From NCBI GenBank assembly GCA_020628975.1, contig JAHDEF010000053.1:1-8287 (forward strand): a stretch of 8,287 nucleotides of DNA, written 5' to 3'. The notes under the pieces were generated by a model. The model was given only the letters and a program-made list of their open reading frames with translations. It did no database searches and was not told the origin of the DNA. The DNA is from Aquimarina sp. GTDB taxonomy: Bacteria > Bacteroidota > Bacteroidia > Flavobacteriales > Flavobacteriaceae. This document shows positions 5,909 to 8,287 of this stretch, one piece after another. Position numbers and translations under genes: made by a program. Position 1 is the first letter of the stretch. Each line of letters opens with the position of its first letter.

Positions 5909-5948
5909 CAATGCGAATGTTGTTAACTTCGCTAACCAAATTCATTTA

Positions 5949-7784
5949 ATGAAGAATTTTAAAAGATTTTTACAGTACGCTTTGCCTTATAAAGGGCAAG
6001 GTTTTTTAGGGGTTTTCTTTAATGTTTTATACGCATTGTTCACTACACTGTCGTATGTAATATTAATGCCAATGCTTGATGTGTTATTTGGAGAAACAGA
6101 AAAAGTATACACGAAACCATTGTACCCAGGTTTTTCTAATCTTTCTAAATCTTATTTGCAAGAATTGTTGAACTATGGAGTAACAATAACCAATCAACAA
6201 CATGGCGCCGAAAGAACATTGGTATATTTAATAATTACAGTAATAGTTGTTTTCTTCTTGAAGAATATTTTTGGATATTTAGGGAAAACAACAATTTCAT
6301 TTTTAAAGAATAATGTACTTAAAGATTTTAGAAATGAAATGTATCAGAAAATAATAAGTCTTCCTGTTTCCTTTTATTCAGCACACAAAAAAGGAGATTT
6401 AATGGCAAGGGCTACAGGTGACATTGCTACTGTAAACAACACCTATTTAGATTTAGTTATTATATTTATAAGAGAACCTTTAAATATTATTTTCACCTTA
6501 TTCATTATGTTTAAGGTAAGTTGGGAACTTACGTTGATTATGTTTGGTTTTATACCTGTTTCCGCTATAGTTATTTCATTTATTAGTAAAAAAATTAGGC
6601 AACAAGCAAGAGACATTTTTAGTAAATCAGGTAGTATTTTAGGAACTATTGAAGAAACTTTAGGAGGCTTAAAAATTATTAAGGCTTTTAATGCAGAAAA
6701 TTTCTTCAAAAGAAGATACGAAAGCCAAACCGAAGAGCTAAGATCATTAAGTAATAAAATGATTGCTAGGGAATCATTAGCAAGTCCAACTAGCGAATTT
6801 CTTGGGGTTGTTTCTATAGCGTCTCTACTTTGGTTTGGTGGTAAAATGGTGTTAATCGATCAGGTGATGACAGGAGGTACTTTTATTGGTTTTGTAGCTT
6901 CTGCCTATAACATTTTAACTCCTGCAAAAACGATTTCTAAGGCTAATAATTCCATCAAAATAGGAAATTCGGCAGCAGATAGGGTTATTGAAATTTTAGA
7001 TACCAAAAATGATTTAGAAGAAATTCAAGTTAATCCTGTTGAATTAAAAACTTTTGAAAAGGAGATAAAATTTGAGAATGTATCTTTTAAATACAATACA
7101 GAATACGTACTGAGGAATTTTTCACTTAGCATCCCTAAAGGAAGTACCATTGCGTTTGTAGGTGAGTCGGGAAGTGGAAAGTCGACTATAGCAAACTTAA
7201 TTACCCGGTTTTATGATTTGGAAGAAGGAACTATAAGTATTGATGGGAGAAATATAAAAGAGTATACCCTAAATTCTTTAAGGTCTCAGTTAGGAATCGT
7301 AGCGCAAGATTCTTTATTATTCAATGATAGTATAAAGAATAATATTGCCTTAGGGAAAGATGAGGTAAATGAAGAACAAGTCATAGCAGCTAGTAAAATT
7401 GCGAATGCACATCGATTTATTAAAGAATTTTCGAGGGGTTATGAAACCAATGTAGGAGATCGAGGAGGAATGCTTTCAGGGGGGCAACGCCAGCGTGTGG
7501 CTATTGCTAGGGCAGTAATGAAAAACCCTCCAATAATGATTTTAGACGAGGCTACTTCAGCTTTAGACACTGAATCAGAAAAAGTGGTTCAAGATGCTCT
7601 GGAAAAAATGATGAAAAACCGTACATCGATTGTTATTGCCCATCGTTTATCAACCATACAAAATGCGGATCTAATTGTCGTTTTAAGCAAAGGGCAAATT
7701 ATTGAAAAAGGCACGCATCAAGAATTATTAACGAAAGATGGTACCTATGCTAATTTAGTTAAGTTGCAGAGTTTAAGTCAGTAA
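5949..7784 (+). CDS. MsbA-like ABC exporter (fused membrane and ATPase domains)
   Basis: This 611-residue half-transporter should homodimerise in the inner membrane and export a lipid or other hydrophobic substrate; MsbA-type lipid A flipping is plausible but drug export cannot be excluded. The membrane domain covers about residues 15-335, with TM1 near 17-45, a roughly 40-residue outer loop (about 48-88) and TM2 near 90-110, then paired segments around 165-212 and 283-325. The ATPase domain (about 372-605) is complete: Walker A GESGSGKST (405-413), Q-loop Q453, signature LSGGQ (509-513), Walker B IMILDE (529-534) with catalytic E534, and switch H565 in IVIAHRLST. The start MKNFKRFLQYALPYKG is typical of Bacteroidota members. 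It appears to be a single-gene unit with its own promoter. Confidence 0.93.
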   Translation: MKNFKRFLQYALPYKGQGFLGVFFNVLYALFTTLSYVILMPMLDVLFGETEKVYTKPLYPGFSNLSKSYLQELLNYGVTITNQQHGAERTLVYLIITVIVVFFLKNIFGYLGKTTISFLKNNVLKDFRNEMYQKIISLPVSFYSAHKKGDLMARATGDIATVNNTYLDLVIIFIREPLNIIFTLFIMFKVSWELTLIMFGFIPVSAIVISFISKKIRQQARDIFSKSGSILGTIEETLGGLKIIKAFNAENFFKRRYESQTEELRSLSNKMIARESLASPTSEFLGVVSIASLLWFGGKMVLIDQVMTGGTFIGFVASAYNILTPAKTISKANNSIKIGNSAADRVIEILDTKNDLEEIQVNPVELKTFEKEIKFENVSFKYNTEYVLRNFSLSIPKGSTIAFVGESGSGKSTIANLITRFYDLEEGTISIDGRNIKEYTLNSLRSQLGIVAQDSLLFNDSIKNNIALGKDEVNEEQVIAASKIANAHRFIKEFSRGYETNVGDRGGMLSGGQRQRVAIARAVMKNPPIMILDEATSALDTESEKVVQDALEKMMKNRTSIVIAHRLSTIQNADLIVVLSKGQIIEKGTHQELLTKDGTYANLVKLQSLSQ

Positions 7785-7933
7785 AAAATAATGCAAAGTG
7801 ATTGTTGATAATAAACTATGCTGAAATATTTTATATTAGATTTTTAGAAAATTATCATACAAAGGTTTCCGAACTGATTTTTGTAACTTTTAGTATAACA
7901 AACTTTTAGAAAAAACGGTAAATATTATATTCT

Positions 7934-8287
7934 TTAATTGATATTGTAAAATTCAGTCATTTTTTGCACAAATACTTTTGAGCCACATTGTGATATAATA
8001 TGATTTCTTATTTTTTGAGCATCGAATCTTAATTTTTTATTAATCATTAAATTCAAAATTTTAGCGATCGATTCAAAATCACCAATATTCACTAAAACAC
8101 CAGTATCTTCATTTATAGCGTCCTCTACTCCTCCGTTTTTTGTTGAAATGACAGGTATCCCCGACATCATAGCTTCTCTTGGCGCAACTCCAAAAGTTTC
8201 AGCGATACTAGTTGATATATAAACATCAGAATTAGATAAAAGTTTTGCGATTTCTGGTCTGTCTAGATATGGTATTAATCTACATTT
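7934..8287 (-). CDS. GT4-family glycosyltransferase, C-terminal part (5' end outside window)
   Basis: The - strand frame is open from the right edge to the TAA at 7934-7936, giving 117 residues of the C-terminal Rossmann half of a retaining GT-B glycosyltransferase. Marks in order are IPYLDRPEIAKLLSNSDVYISTS, then AETFGVAPREAMMSGIPVISTKNGG, which contains the E-x7-E nucleotide-sugar-binding motif, then VEDAINEDTGVLVNIGD and a helical tail. An ATG at 8170 is internal: the diagnostic E-x7-E motif lies on its upstream side, so the gene continues beyond the window. Such enzymes build surface polysaccharide, glycolipid or glycans; donor and acceptor cannot be told. It is convergent with the ABC exporter, with about 150 bp of AT-rich DNA between them and no clear terminator. 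Confidence 0.92.
   Translation of the reverse strand, partial: KCRLIPYLDRPEIAKLLSNSDVYISTSIAETFGVAPREAMMSGIPVISTKNGGVEDAINEDTGVLVNIGDFESIAKILNLMINKKLRFDAQKIRNHIISQCGSKVFVQKMTEFYNIN

Noticed and set aside
6443..6709. Open - strand frame inside the ABC exporter
   Set aside because: Antisense shadow within the transmembrane domain; no independent support.
7785..7933. Intrinsic terminator between the exporter and the glycosyltransferase
   Set aside because: Only very weak A/T stems such as TTTT-AG-AAAA near 7842-7851; none has a GC-containing stem followed by a T-run.
7934..8170. A separate small gene starting at the ATG at 8170
   Set aside because: The same frame stays open to the window edge and carries the E-x7-E motif and other GT4 residues upstream of this ATG, so it is an internal methionine of a larger glycosyltransferase.

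Overview
The window is AT-rich (roughly two thirds A+T by eye) and most likely comes from the chromosome of a member of the Bacteroidota, probably Flavobacteriaceae. Three things point there. Several genes are preceded by the Bacteroidota -7 promoter motif TAnnTTTG, often followed by C. Clear Shine-Dalgarno sequences are missing. The proteins (TrkH, heme A synthase with a long TM1-TM2 loop, pRiA4-ORF3-like protein with an acidic tail, MsbA-like exporter) look flavobacterial. This is recognition from memory, not a database search.

Layout. (1) 1-439, + strand: the 3' end of a TrkH-type potassium uptake gene. (2) 505-1437, +: a complete Xre-RES type II toxin-antitoxin operon, antitoxin first, with the two genes abutting at zero spacing and inverted repeats around the predicted promoter. 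(3) 1434-2492, -: a nucleoid-associated protein of the NdpA/YejK family, convergent with the toxin gene and sharing its stop bases (TTAA). (4) 2493-2605: a cluster of short direct and inverted repeats. (5) 2606-3127, -: a pRiA4 ORF-3-like protein. (6) 3223-4263, -: heme A synthase (ctaA/COX15). (7) 4264-4381: a gap with two degenerate CTTCG-type palindromic repeats and a 7-bp-arm inverted repeat. (8) 4382-5806, -: a CCA tRNA nucleotidyltransferase with an HD domain. (9) 5807-5948: a divergent promoter region. (10) 5949-7784, +: an MsbA-like ABC exporter with fused membrane and ATPase domains. (11) 7934-8287, -: the C-terminal part of a GT4-family glycosyltransferase that runs off the right edge.

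The genes do not form one pathway. Most are single housekeeping genes (potassium uptake, heme A for cytochrome oxidase, tRNA 3'-end maturation, lipid or drug export). The Xre-RES module is the one clear accessory element: a NAD+-degrading toxin with its antitoxin, inserted between trkH and the ndpA-like gene. The exporter and the glycosyltransferase could both serve envelope biogenesis, but they are convergent and separated by about 150 bp, so a functional link is unproven.

I found no convincing undescribed multi-gene system. The observations most worth a second look are the operator-like architecture upstream of the antitoxin, the predicted ctaA promoter that overlaps the cca stop codon and places palindromic repeats in the ctaA leader, and the repeat cluster between the two - strand genes at 2.5 kb.
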